Under the pieces are notes generated by a model. That model had not been told where the DNA came from and searched no databases. It worked only from the letters and a program-made list of their open reading frames with translations. The position numbers and the translations under genes are program-made. This document shows positions 10,453 through 18,614 of a stretch of 64,000 nucleotides of DNA, one piece after another. Source of the DNA: JAENVT01 sp963805445 (GTDB lineage: Bacteria > Actinomycetota > Acidimicrobiia > Acidimicrobiales > Ilumatobacteraceae); the NCBI GenBank assembly GCA_963805445.1, contig CAWDUI010000002.1, positions 62,001-126,000 on the forward strand, given 5' to 3'. How positions within the stretch are numbered: position 1 is the stretch's first letter; each line of letters starts with the position of its first letter.

Positions 10453-11220
10453 TCAGCCGCCACCGTTGCACACGATGCGCTGGCCGGTGACGTACCCCGC
10501 GCCGTCACTGCACAGCCACAGCACGACGTTGGCAACATCGAACGGTTGACAAACGCGGCCGAACGGCGCGGTCGCATCAAGCGAGCGCAGGTCCTCGAGT
10601 TCGCGATTCCCGGTGAACGCCCGCGCCAGTCGCACGCCCATGTCGGTCTCGACGAGGCCGGGAGCCACGACGTTGACGTGGATGCCATGGGCCCGCTCTT
10701 CCTTCGCCAACGTGAAGGCCAGTGCCTCCATCGCCGCCTTCCCCATGTTGTACGGCGCGCCGTTGGCCGAGTAGTTCGACGTGGCGACCGACGAGATCAT
10801 CACGACGTCACCTCGGCCCCGCGTGCGCAGGTGGGGGATGGCCAGGCGGGCGAGATGGTGCGAACCGAACGCATGGGTGGCGACGACCCGAACCATCTCG
10901 TCGGGATCGGTGTCGGCGACCGACTTGCCGCGCGAGGCAATGCCTGCGTTGCACACCAGGATGTCGAGACGGCCGTATTCGGCAACGATCGCGTCGACCA
11001 TCGCCGCGCACGCCTGAGGGTCGTCGACCGACGCTTGGTAGGCCGACGCCGCTCCTCCAGCAGCGCGGATTGCCGCCACCGTTTCGGCCGCAGCGTCGGC
11101 GTCACGCCGATAGTTCACGGCAACGGTGGCTCCCTCTGAGGCCAGCAACTCACTGATGCCGCGACCGATCCCCCTCCCCCCGCCGCTGATGAGCGCAACA
11201 CGACCGTCGACGTGTCCCAT
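10453..11220 (-). CDS. Short-chain dehydrogenase/reductase
   Basis: Classical SDR, 255 residues. It shows the cofactor loop SGGGRGIGRG (about residue 13), NAG in LVCNAGIAS, the catalytic Ser in MISSVAT, and YNMGK (Tyr/Lys about 155/159). Residues NYRRD after the second strand suggest NADP preference. The C-terminal segment WLCSDGAGYVTGQ is typical of 3-oxoacyl-ACP-reductase-like SDRs. The substrate is unknown. ATG 11220 is preceded by AAGAGGAG. It is divergent from the cation transporter gene. Confidence 0.9.
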   Translation of the reverse strand: MGHVDGRVALISGGGRGIGRGISELLASEGATVAVNYRRDADAAAETVAAIRAAGGAASAYQASVDDPQACAAMVDAIVAEYGRLDILVCNAGIASRGKSVADTDPDEMVRVVATHAFGSHHLARLAIPHLRTRGRGDVVMISSVATSNYSANGAPYNMGKAAMEALAFTLAKEERAHGIHVNVVAPGLVETDMGVRLARAFTGNRELEDLRSLDATAPFGRVCQPFDVANVVLWLCSDGAGYVTGQRIVCNGGG

Positions 11221-11236
11221 GTGTGACTGCTCCTCT

Positions 11237-11272
11237 TTGTAATCGCTGAGCGGCAATGCCAACCTTGCGTTC
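11237..11272 (+). promoter_or_regulatory. Leaderless promoter of the cation transporter
   Basis: TTGTAA at 11237-11242, a 17-bp spacer and CAACCT at 11260-11265, then seven bases to ATG 11273. There is no Shine-Dalgarno site. The same CAACCT plus 7 nt arrangement precedes gnd (23560-23572). Confidence 0.55.
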
Positions 11273-12193
11273 ATGCAGGAGGGCAGCCGGAAAGCAATCA
11301 TCGCCGCGTTCTTCGCCAACCTCGGCATCGCAGTTGCCAAGTTCACCGGGTTCCTGATCACGGGCTCGGCCGGGCTGCTGGCCGAATCCGGCCACTCGCT
11401 GGCAGACACCGGCAACCAGGCACTGCTGATGCTCGGTTCGAAACGCGGCAATCGGCCCGCCGACCGTGCCCACCCGTTCGGCTACGGCCCGGAGCGCTAC
11501 TTCTGGGCTTTCGTCGTTGCCCTGGTGCTGTTCAGCATGGGCGGACTCTTCGCGCTCTACGAGGGGATCGACAAGCTGCGCCACCCGCACGGCGTCGACA
11601 ACGCGGCAGTCGCCTTCGTGATCCTGCTGATCGCCGTGGCCCTCGAGACCTATTCGCTGCGTACCGCGGCGAAGGAGGCCAACCGCGAACGCAAGCCCGG
11701 CACGAGCTGGGCAACGTTCATCCGCACCAGCAAGTCGCCCGAGCTCCCGGTCGTGCTGCTCGAAGACGTCGGCGCCGAGATCGGCCTGTTCTGCGCGCTG
11801 GTCGGCCTGGCTCTCGCCGAGATCACCGGCAACGCGCGCTGGGATGCCGCCGGCTCCATCGCCATCGGCTTGCTACTGGTGGCCATCGCCTTCGTGCTGG
11901 CCAGGGAAGTGAAACCGCTGCTGATCGGCGAGGCGGCCAGCGACAGCGACGTCGACAAGATCACGCAGGCGATCTCCACCTCGGCCAGCGTCAACTCGAT
12001 CATCCACATGCGAACCATGCACCTCGGGCCGGACGACCTGCTGTTGGCTGTCAAGGTCGACTTCGATCACTCCTTGTCGATGGAGGAGTTGGCCAACGCC
12101 ATCGATCAGGCCGAGGTTGCCACTCGTGCCGCGGTGCCGAAGACCACCACGATCTACATCGAACCCGACATCCGTCGGCAGCGTTCTTCGTGA
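11273..12193 (+). CDS. Cation diffusion facilitator family transporter
   Basis: 306 residues, about six membrane segments, cytoplasmic C-terminal domain. The first transport-site pair is in SGHSLADTGNQ (H and D). The second, in VVLLEDVGAEIG, has acidic residues in place of the usual HxxxD, as in the ZnT9-like CDF branch. A HPFGYGPERYFW motif follows the second helix, as in that branch. It probably exports a divalent cation such as Zn, Co or Mn; the metal is not resolvable. The stop overlaps the next gene by 4 bp. Confidence 0.9.
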   Translation: MQEGSRKAIIAAFFANLGIAVAKFTGFLITGSAGLLAESGHSLADTGNQALLMLGSKRGNRPADRAHPFGYGPERYFWAFVVALVLFSMGGLFALYEGIDKLRHPHGVDNAAVAFVILLIAVALETYSLRTAAKEANRERKPGTSWATFIRTSKSPELPVVLLEDVGAEIGLFCALVGLALAEITGNARWDAAGSIAIGLLLVAIAFVLAREVKPLLIGEAASDSDVDKITQAISTSASVNSIIHMRTMHLGPDDLLLAVKVDFDHSLSMEELANAIDQAEVATRAAVPKTTTIYIEPDIRRQRSS

Positions 12194-13122
12194 CCGAGCG
12201 CGGCCCCGTTCGCCACGCCCGACCGATCGGGCTCGTCGCGATGGTCGCTGTCGTGCTGACCTTCAGCGCCAGTTCGACGATCATCCGCAAGGCCGGTGCT
12301 CCGGGCCCGACGATCGCATTCTGGCGAATGCTCGGCTCGAGCATCATCTGGACCGGGATATTGCGGGTACGAGAAGGCCACTTCGTCACGCCACAGGAGT
12401 GGCGACGAGCGATCACGACCGGCGTCGTGCTCGGCCTCAACATCTTGCTCTTCTACACGGCTGCCACGCGCACCAGCGTGGCCAACCTCGAGTTCATCAC
12501 GGCCCTCGCCCCACTGATGCTGATGCCGGCAGGCGCAGCGATCTTCCACGAAAAGGTCGATCGCCACGCGGCGATGTTCGGCATCGTTTCGATCGCCGGG
12601 CTGGCACTGGTGTTGTTCAACGCGCCGAAGCGCGGCGCGGCAACATGGCCCGGCAACGGCCTGGCCGTGCTGTCGTTGACGACGTGGTGTGGCTACCTGC
12701 TGGCCAGTCGCCAACTGCGCCGTGGGATGAGCGTGGCCACGTTGATGGCTGCTGCGCTGCCGATCGCCACCGTGACCACACTGCCGGTCGTTCTCCTCAA
12801 CCACGACCTCGGCAAGGTCGACGCTCGGTCAGTGGTGTACATCGTGATCCTGACGGTGCTCACAGGCGTCATTGCCCACGGGTTGATCGTGTTCGCCCAG
12901 CGCAAGGTGCCCATCGGCATCATGTCGATGATGCAGGTCGGTCAGCCGGCGCTGGCGGTGGTGTGGTCGGCGATCTTCCTCAGCCAGGGCATTCGGGCCG
13001 TGCAGATCGTCGGCATGGTGATGGTGGTCTTCGGGCTGGCCACGGTCGTCGTGCAGACCCAGCGTCGCACGGCTAGACTCATGGCGACCGAAAACGGGGA
13101 GCTCGCAGGATCGGCGGGCTGA
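12190..13122 (+). CDS. EamA/DMT-family transporter
   Basis: 310 residues with ten predicted membrane segments arranged as two EamA repeats. The repeat signatures are visible around FWRMLGSSIIW and LIVFAQRKVPIGIMSMMQV. It is a drug/metabolite-type permease of unknown substrate. The start is GTG 12190, overlapping the CDF stop. The 3' end carries the promoter and the first half of the downstream TPP riboswitch, and its TGA (13120-13122) is part of the riboswitch CTGAGA motif. Its position before a thiamine salvage operon makes a thiamine-related substrate possible but unproven. Confidence 0.85.
   Translation: MTERGPVRHARPIGLVAMVAVVLTFSASSTIIRKAGAPGPTIAFWRMLGSSIIWTGILRVREGHFVTPQEWRRAITTGVVLGLNILLFYTAATRTSVANLEFITALAPLMLMPAGAAIFHEKVDRHAAMFGIVSIAGLALVLFNAPKRGAATWPGNGLAVLSLTTWCGYLLASRQLRRGMSVATLMAAALPIATVTTLPVVLLNHDLGKVDARSVVYIVILTVLTGVIAHGLIVFAQRKVPIGIMSMMQVGQPALAVVWSAIFLSQGIRAVQIVGMVMVVFGLATVVVQTQRRTARLMATENGELAGSAG
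13051..13079 (+). promoter_or_regulatory. Candidate promoter for the thiamine riboswitch operon
   Basis: GTGCAG (13051-13056), a 17-bp spacer and TAGACT (13074-13079), inside the end of the EamA gene. Initiation about seven bases downstream would place the 5' end just before the aptamer. Confidence 0.4.
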
Positions 13123-13177
13123 GAGGGTGGGCGCCGCCACCGACCGGAACCTGATCTGGGTAATGCCAGCGGAGGGA
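13094..13177 (+). promoter_or_regulatory. TPP (THI-box) riboswitch
   Basis: The conserved elements are all present and in order: GGGCTGAGAGG (13116-13126), then CCGGAACCTGATCTGGGTAA (13144-13163) and TGCCAGCGGAGGGA (13164-13177). The thiN Shine-Dalgarno GGAGGG is within the 3' strand of the closing region, five to seven bases before ATG 13182, so control is probably translational. Binding of thiamine pyrophosphate should repress thiN-thiB-thiP-thiQ. Confidence 0.95.
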
Positions 13178-13181
13178 TGCG

Positions 13182-13818
13182 ATGTCGCAGGTAGTGGTGG
13201 TGATCGGCGGTGGCCCGTTGTCGCCGCGCGCGGTCACCGACGTACTGCCCGACGCAGTGATCATCGCAGCCGATAGCGGTCTCGATCACGCCGTTGCCGC
13301 CGGTCTGCGACCGACCGTCTTGGTCGGCGATCTCGACAGCATCTCTGCGCACGGCAAGATGTGGGCCTACGCCCACGAGCTGGAGATCGATCAGCACCCG
13401 GTCGACAAGGACTCCACCGACACCGAATTGGCCCTCGTTCGCGCTGCCGCGACCGAGGCCGACGCTCTGCTCGTGTTCGGCGCCGCGGGTGATCGATTCG
13501 ATCACGCACTCGGGACGATCGCCGCGCTCGGCAACCCGGTCCTGGCGCGTTTCGAGACGGTCCGCCTGGCGCTCGACGACACGACGATCTACGTCCTGCA
13601 CGCCGGCCGATCGGTCACGCTCGATCTGGCACAGGGGTCGCCGTTCTCGCTCCTCGCACTGCACGGCGCCATGCCGGGGCGTCGAGGTGACGGGGGCACA
13701 GTGGCCGTTGACCGACGCCTCGTTCGATTCCTCCAGCACCCTCGGGATCAGCAACGAGACAACCGGTCTGCTCTACGTCACCGTCACTGACGGCACTCTC
13801 ACATTGGTGGTTCCATGA
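13182..13818 (+). CDS. thiN: Thiamine pyrophosphokinase (one frameshift)
   Basis: Transfers pyrophosphate from ATP to thiamine to make TPP, completing salvage of imported thiamine. About 211 residues. Signature residues are IAADSGLDHA, VGDLDSIS, the Asp-rich HPVDKDSTDTELAL, and FGAAGDRFDHALGTI. One surplus base near 13669 shifts the frame; without it the text reads LALHGACRGVEVTGAQWPL and continues to the stop at 13816-13818. It starts five bases after the riboswitch and overlaps thiB as ATGA. Confidence 0.93.
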
Positions 13819-14882
13819 AACGTCCTCTCGCCCTCGCCGCTGTTGCCGCACTTGGCCTGGCCGCAGTGGGGTGCGGCTCCGACGGCTCGTCCGGCACGCC
13901 GGCGGCCATCACGCTGGTCGCCTACGACTCGTTTCCGCCGGAGAAGACGTCGCTCAACACGGCCCTCGACAACTTCACCAAGGCCACCGGCATCGCCGTG
14001 AAGATCGTGATCGCCGGCGACGCCGGCACGATGGTCACCAAGGCCAAGCTGACCGCCGGCAATCCGGAGGGTGACGTGATGTGGGGTGTCGACAACACGT
14101 TGTTGTCCGCGGTGCTCGACGGCAAGGTCTTCAGCCAGTACGAGCCCAACGGGTGGAACGCGATCTCGACGGACCTCACCGCGCTGGTTCCCGGGCACGA
14201 AGTGACACCGGTCGACTTCGGCGACGTCTGCATCAACTACGACATCAACTGGTTCACGACGCACAACGTCGACCCGCCGCGCAGTCTCGACGACCTGACG
14301 AAGCCCGCGTACAAGGACCTGCTCGTCGTCGAGAACCCCTCGACCTCGTCACCCGGCCTGGCGTTCCTGATGGCCACCATCGCCCATTCCGGAGCCGACG
14401 GCTGGAAGGACTACTGGAAGGCGCTGCGCGCCAACGGAGTGGAGGTCGTCGACGGTTGGACCACGGCGTACGAGGACGAGTTCAGCGGCGCAGCCGGGTC
14501 CACCGGCTCGCGACCGCTGGTCGTCAGCTACGGCTCGAGCCCACCCGCCGAGGTGATCTTCGCCGACCCGCCGCGCACCGATGCACCGACCGCCGTGGTC
14601 GAGTCGACGTGTTTCCGTCAGGTCGAGTTCGCCGGTGTGTTGCGCGGCACGAAGCACGAGACCGAGGCCCGCAAGTTGGTCGACTTCTTGATCAGTGAGA
14701 CCTTCCAGAACGAACTGCCGTTGAACCTGTTCGTCTACCCGGCACGTACCGACGCAGTACTGCCGCCCGAGTTCACCAAGTTCGCCGTCGTCGCCTCGTC
14801 GCCGCTCACGATCGACCCGGCCGACATCGCTGCGAACCGACAACAGTGGCAGGACGAGTGGACGACCATCGTGCTGAGCTGA
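13815..14882 (+). CDS. thiB: Thiamine ABC transporter substrate-binding lipoprotein
   Basis: 355 residues. The lipoprotein signal is ALAAVAALGLAAVGC, with the modified Cys about residue 20, so it is anchored outside the membrane. The mature part has the ThiB pattern: VAYDSFPPEK, KLTAGNPEGDVMWGVDN, and PSTSSPGLAFLMATI, the region that contacts thiamine in the family. Intact. It is coupled to thiN upstream and overlaps the permease gene downstream. Riboswitch control fits a thiamine importer. Confidence 0.94.
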   Translation: MKRPLALAAVAALGLAAVGCGSDGSSGTPAAITLVAYDSFPPEKTSLNTALDNFTKATGIAVKIVIAGDAGTMVTKAKLTAGNPEGDVMWGVDNTLLSAVLDGKVFSQYEPNGWNAISTDLTALVPGHEVTPVDFGDVCINYDINWFTTHNVDPPRSLDDLTKPAYKDLLVVENPSTSSPGLAFLMATIAHSGADGWKDYWKALRANGVEVVDGWTTAYEDEFSGAAGSTGSRPLVVSYGSSPPAEVIFADPPRTDAPTAVVESTCFRQVEFAGVLRGTKHETEARKLVDFLISETFQNELPLNLFVYPARTDAVLPPEFTKFAVVASSPLTIDPADIAANRQQWQDEWTTIVLS

Positions 14883-16467
14883 ACCGTCCGCCACGATGGT
14901 TCGTGGCAGCGCTCCTCGCCGCTCCGGTGGCGTTCATCGCCACCTTCTACGCGTGGCCGGTCGTCACACTGCTGTGGACTGCGTGGCGGGACCAGGCGAC
15001 CAGCGCATCGCCGTTCCGTCACATTGCGGCGATCATCTGGTTCACGGTGTGGCAGGCCGGGGTCAGCACGGTGCTGACGCTCATCGTCGGGCTGCTGCCC
15101 GCCTACGTGTTGGCCCGCTACAGCTTCCGCGGCCGCCGGCTGCTGATGCGGCCGCGACCGTGCCATTCGTACTGCCGACTGTCGCCGTCGGTGCGGCCTT
15201 CATCGCCCTGTTGCCGCGTCGTGGCACGGAACAGCACAGGCGATGATCGTGGCCCACGTGTTCTTCAACATCGCGGTGGTCGTTCGGCTCGTCGGATCGA
15301 TGGTCGGCGTGATCCCGCACGATCTGATGGGCGCGGCGCGAACCTTGGGGGCTTCGCCGATTCGTGCCGCTCGACTGGTCCTGATGCCGCTGCTGAAGCC
15401 CGCACTGTGGTCGAGCGCGGCGGTGATCTTCCTGTTCAGCTTCACCTCGTTCGGCGTCGCCAAGGTGCTGGGCGGGCCCACTCACCCGACACTGGAAGTC
15501 GAGATCGCCCGACGGGCGACTCAACTCGGCGACGTCTCGGGTGCCGCAGCGCTGTCGGCGACGCAACTCGCGCTGCTCGCGGTCGTGATCGTGCTTGCTT
15601 CACGACGCCAACGCCGCGGTGCGATCGAATTGCACGGTGCGACAGCACCGCACGCCCCGCGCACTCGTCGCGAGCGTGCCATGGTGGGCGCAGTCGTCGC
15701 GGGGGTTGCCGTCGTCGTCGGAGCACCGGTCGTCGCCCTCGTCAGTCGCTCGTTCAACGTCGGCAACAGTTGGTCGCTGTCGGCGTGGAGCCGCCTGGGC
15801 AGCGTCGGAGACCCGTCCGGGGGCCGGCCTCGGCGTCGACCCGCTGGCATCGATCGGCGCGTCGCTGCGATTTGCCGTCGTCGCCGCGCTGATCGCGACC
15901 ACGATCGGCTTCCTGGCTGCAACAGCCATCACCAACACGCCCCGCCTCGGAAAGCTGCTCGATGTCGGCCTGATGCTGCCGCTCGGCACGTCGGCGGTCA
16001 CCATCGGTCTCGGCATGCTGATCACGTTCGACACGGCGCCGTTCGACTGGCGAGCCCGTTGGTGGCTCGTGCCACTGGGCCACGCCCTGGTCGCCGTCCC
16101 GTTCGTCGTGCGCGCCCTGGTCAGCGTGCTGCGGGCCATCCCCCGGGACCTGCGTGCCGCGGCCGCCACATTGGGGGCGACGCCGATGAGGACCTGGTGG
16201 CAGGTCGATGCCCGGGCACTGCGCCGCCCATTGGTGGCGGGTGCCGGGTTCTCTGCAGCCATCTCGTTGGGCGAGTTCGGCGCAACCACGATCCTCTCCC
16301 GTTCAGGCAGCGAGACACTGCCGATCGCGATCGGTCGACTGTTGGGCCGCGCCGGTGCACTGCCCCGTGCGCAGGCGTTCGCCATGGCGACGATCCTGCT
16401 CGTGCTGACCACCGTCATCGTGATGGCGACCGGCACCCACGAGCGTCTGGGCGCCGACGATGCTTGA
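14858..16467 (+). CDS. thiP: Thiamine ABC transporter permease, two-domain (three frameshifts)
   Basis: About 535 residues, a fused double permease of the ThiP type with about twelve membrane segments. Each half carries an ATPase-docking EAA-like loop: LMGAARTLGASPIRAARLVL in the first and DLRAAAATLGATPMRTWW in the second. The frame breaks near 15148 (missing base), 15225 (missing base) and 15815 (extra base), yet homology continues across all three. The start is GTG 14858 (alternative 14846), overlapping thiB. The stop overlaps thiQ by 8 bp. Three shifts in a gene with intact neighbours suggest sequence errors. Confidence 0.88.
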
Positions 16468-17136
16468 CGTCACCGACCTCATCGTGCAGTTCGGCGAGCG
16501 CACGGTGCTCGACCAGGTGTCGTTGCGCCTCGACGACGGCGAGGTCGTCGCCTTGCTCGGCCCGTCGGGCGCGGGCAAGAGCACCCTGCTTCGCGTCATC
16601 GCCGGGCTGCTGCGCCCCGATGCCGGCACGGTGCGCTGAACGGCGTCGACATCACCGACGTGCCGGCTCACGCTCGCAACATCGGCATGATGTTCCAGGA
16701 CGAGCAGTTGTTCCCTCATCTCGACGTGGCGGCCAACGTCGCGTTCGGGCCCCGCATGCACCGCTGGCCGGCGTCGACGGTCGCCGCGCGTGTCGATGAA
16801 CTGCTGGCCATCGTCGGGCTCGCCGGCTTCGGGGCTCGCCAGATCGAACGTCTCAGCGGGGGCGAGAAGAAGCGGGTCGCACTGGCCCGTTCGCTGGCGC
16901 CGCGCCCGGCTGTGTTGCTGCTCGACGAGCCGCTCACCGGTCTCGACCGCGAACTGCACGACCGGCTGATCGCCGAGCTGGCCGAGGTGCTGCGTGCCAC
17001 GGGTGCCACCGTGGTCGTCGTCACACACGACCGCGACGAGGCCACGGCGTTGGCGAGCAGGGTGGTGGAGTGGAGCGAGTTGCAGCCGGCGCCGAGACCG
17101 GTCACCGAATCTCCGGTTGCACCGGAGATTCGGTGA
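16460..17136 (+). CDS. thiQ: Thiamine ABC transporter ATPase (one frameshift)
   Basis: About 225 residues. Walker A is GPSGAGKST, the signature LSGGEKKRVALARSL, Walker B VLLLDEPLTGLD, with switch His in VVTHDRDEA. A missing C near 16637 creates a premature TGA after GTVR; restoring it gives GTVRLNGVDIT and a full-length protein. The Q-loop reads MMFQDEQLFPHL. The ATG overlaps the thiP stop, and the 3' end lies inside a perfect hairpin. With thiB and thiP it completes the importer. Confidence 0.92.
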
Positions 17137-17137
17137 C
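17101..17137. terminator. Bidirectional terminator hairpin after thiQ
   Basis: A perfect 16-bp stem (17101-17116 with 17122-17137) and a five-base loop TTGCA, without a U-tract. It covers the last codons and stop of thiQ and lies 25 bp from the convergent universal stress protein gene, so it can serve both transcripts. Confidence 0.8.
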
Positions 17138-17162
17138 TTGCCCGAGAGACTCCGGATCAGCG

Positions 17163-17594
17163 TCAGCCGGTGTGCACGATCAGGACGGGGCGGTGCGACT
17201 GGTGGGCCAGCCTGCTCGGGACCGAACCGGTGAACTTGCGGACGCGCCCGGTGATGGTCTTGTTCCCGACCACGATCAGGTCGGCATCGACCGCATCGGC
17301 AACTGCGATCAGCACCGAAGCAGGCTCGCCGACCTGCGGGTGTTCGATCACTCGAACGCCGTGACGCTTGCTGACGTCGTGTCCGATCCTCGCCGCGGTC
17401 TTGGCCGAGGCATCGGACAACTCAGCCATCACCGTGTCCAGGTTGGCACGCGGTGTGTCCATCGCCGCGCCCGGTGAGGCAGCGGCGACGACGTGGAGTT
17501 CCGCGGCAAAGGCCGCGGCCAGTCGTGCCGCATGATCGACTGCAATCAACGAACGATCGGTTCCGTCCGTACCAACCACGATCCTCGAGTACAT
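17163..17594 (-). CDS. Universal stress protein (UspA family)
   Basis: 143 residues, a single Usp domain. The ATP-binding signature is near the C-terminus (VVGNKTITGRVRKFTGSVPS, the G-2x-G-9x-G-S/T pattern), and the N-terminal strand reads RIVVGTDGTDRSLIA. Such proteins are cytosolic, often dimeric ATP binders induced by stress. ATG 17594 is preceded by AAGGA at eight bases. It is convergent with thiQ across the hairpin. Confidence 0.93.
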   Translation of the reverse strand: MYSRIVVGTDGTDRSLIAVDHAARLAAAFAAELHVVAAASPGAAMDTPRANLDTVMAELSDASAKTAARIGHDVSKRHGVRVIEHPQVGEPASVLIAVADAVDADLIVVGNKTITGRVRKFTGSVPSRLAHQSHRPVLIVHTG

Positions 17595-17730
17595 CGAACG
17601 TTCCTTCTCGCGGTGTCGTCAATTGAGTCAACGACGATCAGGATTGATACACGGCCCCGCACGCATCGATCGGATACGGTCGCCGCGATGAGCGACCAGT
17701 CGCGGATCGGCTTCTCAGTCGCGGTGGATC

Positions 17731-18166
17731 ATGCCTGACTTCACCGTGGTCGAGCTGACCGCCGAGCAGACTCACCCATTGCGGCTGGCCGTGCTGCGCA
17801 GTGACACGCCGAGCACGGACGTCACCTTTGCCGAGGACGACCTGCCTGGCACGGTTCACCTCGGCGTGGTCGACGTCGCCGAGATCGTGGCCATCTCGAC
17901 GTGGGTGCCCCGGCCGTACGAGAACGAGCCGCGGTGCAACTGCGCGGCATGGCGACCGCGCCAGCGGTGCAGGGTCGAGGCGTCGGCGCGCTCTTGCTGG
18001 AATCCGGATGCGTGCGTGCTGCTTCCACCGCGTCGCTGGTGTGGGCACGCGCCGCGACGCAGCCCTCGATTTCTACCTGCGCCACGGCTTCGTTGTCGAC
18101 GGTGACGGCTTCATCGACGAGCACACCGCCAAGCCCCACCACCTGATCCACCGCCGCCTCCCCTAG
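17731..18166 (+). CDS. GNAT-family N-acetyltransferase (two frameshifts)
   Basis: About 145 residues. The acetyl-CoA pyrophosphate-binding loop is visible as TAPAVQGRGVGALLLE, and the C-terminal GNAT strand as RDAALDFYLRHGFVVDG. One base is missing near 17929 and another near 18047; the three pieces then read as one domain. The start is ATG 17731. A 16-codon open frame (ATG 17688, MSDQSRIGFSVAVDHA) overlaps this start as ATGCCTGA and is preceded by TACGGT seven bases before its ATG. It may be the true mRNA 5' end, or it may be the N-terminus displaced by an indel. The substrate is unknown. Confidence 0.75.
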
Positions 18167-18178
18167 CCGCCCCCTCGT

Positions 18179-18275
18179 GTCGGGCGCGGTGTGAGTAGGC
18201 GGGCTACCGATATCGCCCCCGACCGGGTTCCCCGGGCGCGATGTGAGTATCACCGCTACCGGAATCGCACCCGAC
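18179..18275. repeat. Two tandem imperfect palindromes
   Basis: Copy 1 (18179-18223) begins GTCGGGCGCGGTGTGAGTA and ends TATCGCCCCCGAC. Copy 2 (18232-18275) begins CCGGGCGCGATGTGAGTA and ends ATCGCACCCGACC. Each unit can fold on itself, and the units match at most positions. It fills the gap between the GNAT and WXG-like genes. Confidence 0.65.
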
Positions 18276-18335
18276 CGTGTGGGTGACGGGTGGAGATTTC
18301 CGCTCGCGGATGCGGGTGCACATCTCTTTGGGGAC

Positions 18336-18614
18336 ATGAGCACCACACCGCACGTCGAACAGTTGCGAGCCTCGGCTCGGCACCTGCGCTCGCTCGCCGT
18401 GGCGATCGGCGCCAGTCGGGCCCTCACGGTCTACCGCCTCGCCGGCACCGACACCTGGGTGGGGCCGACTCAGCTGGCGTGCTACGAGGCGCTCGTGTCG
18501 CTACGGCGCCAACTGCAGTCGAGTCAGCAGGCGTTGACCGACGCCGCACACCGCATCGACCGTCGGGCGGACGCGATCGCCCTGCAGCCTCCAGGCCTCG
18601 GGCTGGCCTCGTAG
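18336..18614 (+). CDS. Small WXG100-like protein
   Basis: 92 residues, all-helical. A W-V-G turn (DTWVGPTQ, about residue 38) lies between two helical arms (VEQLRASARHLRSLAVAIG and ACYEALVSLRRQLQSS), as in WXG100/ESX-type proteins, which form four-helix dimers and are often exported by type VII secretion. The start is ATG 18336; an upstream in-frame ATG at 18243 lies in the repeat and is less likely. The stop TAG overlaps the next GTG. No EccC-type ATPase or other secretion gene is in the window, so export is inference from fold only. Confidence 0.6.
   Translation: MSTTPHVEQLRASARHLRSLAVAIGASRALTVYRLAGTDTWVGPTQLACYEALVSLRRQLQSSQQALTDAAHRIDRRADAIALQPPGLGLAS

Noticed and set aside
11273..12193. 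Non-functional cation transporter because the second HxxxD is missing
   Set aside because: The replacement by acidic residues (LLEDVGAEIG) is normal for the ZnT9-like CDF branch, so it is not evidence of inactivation.
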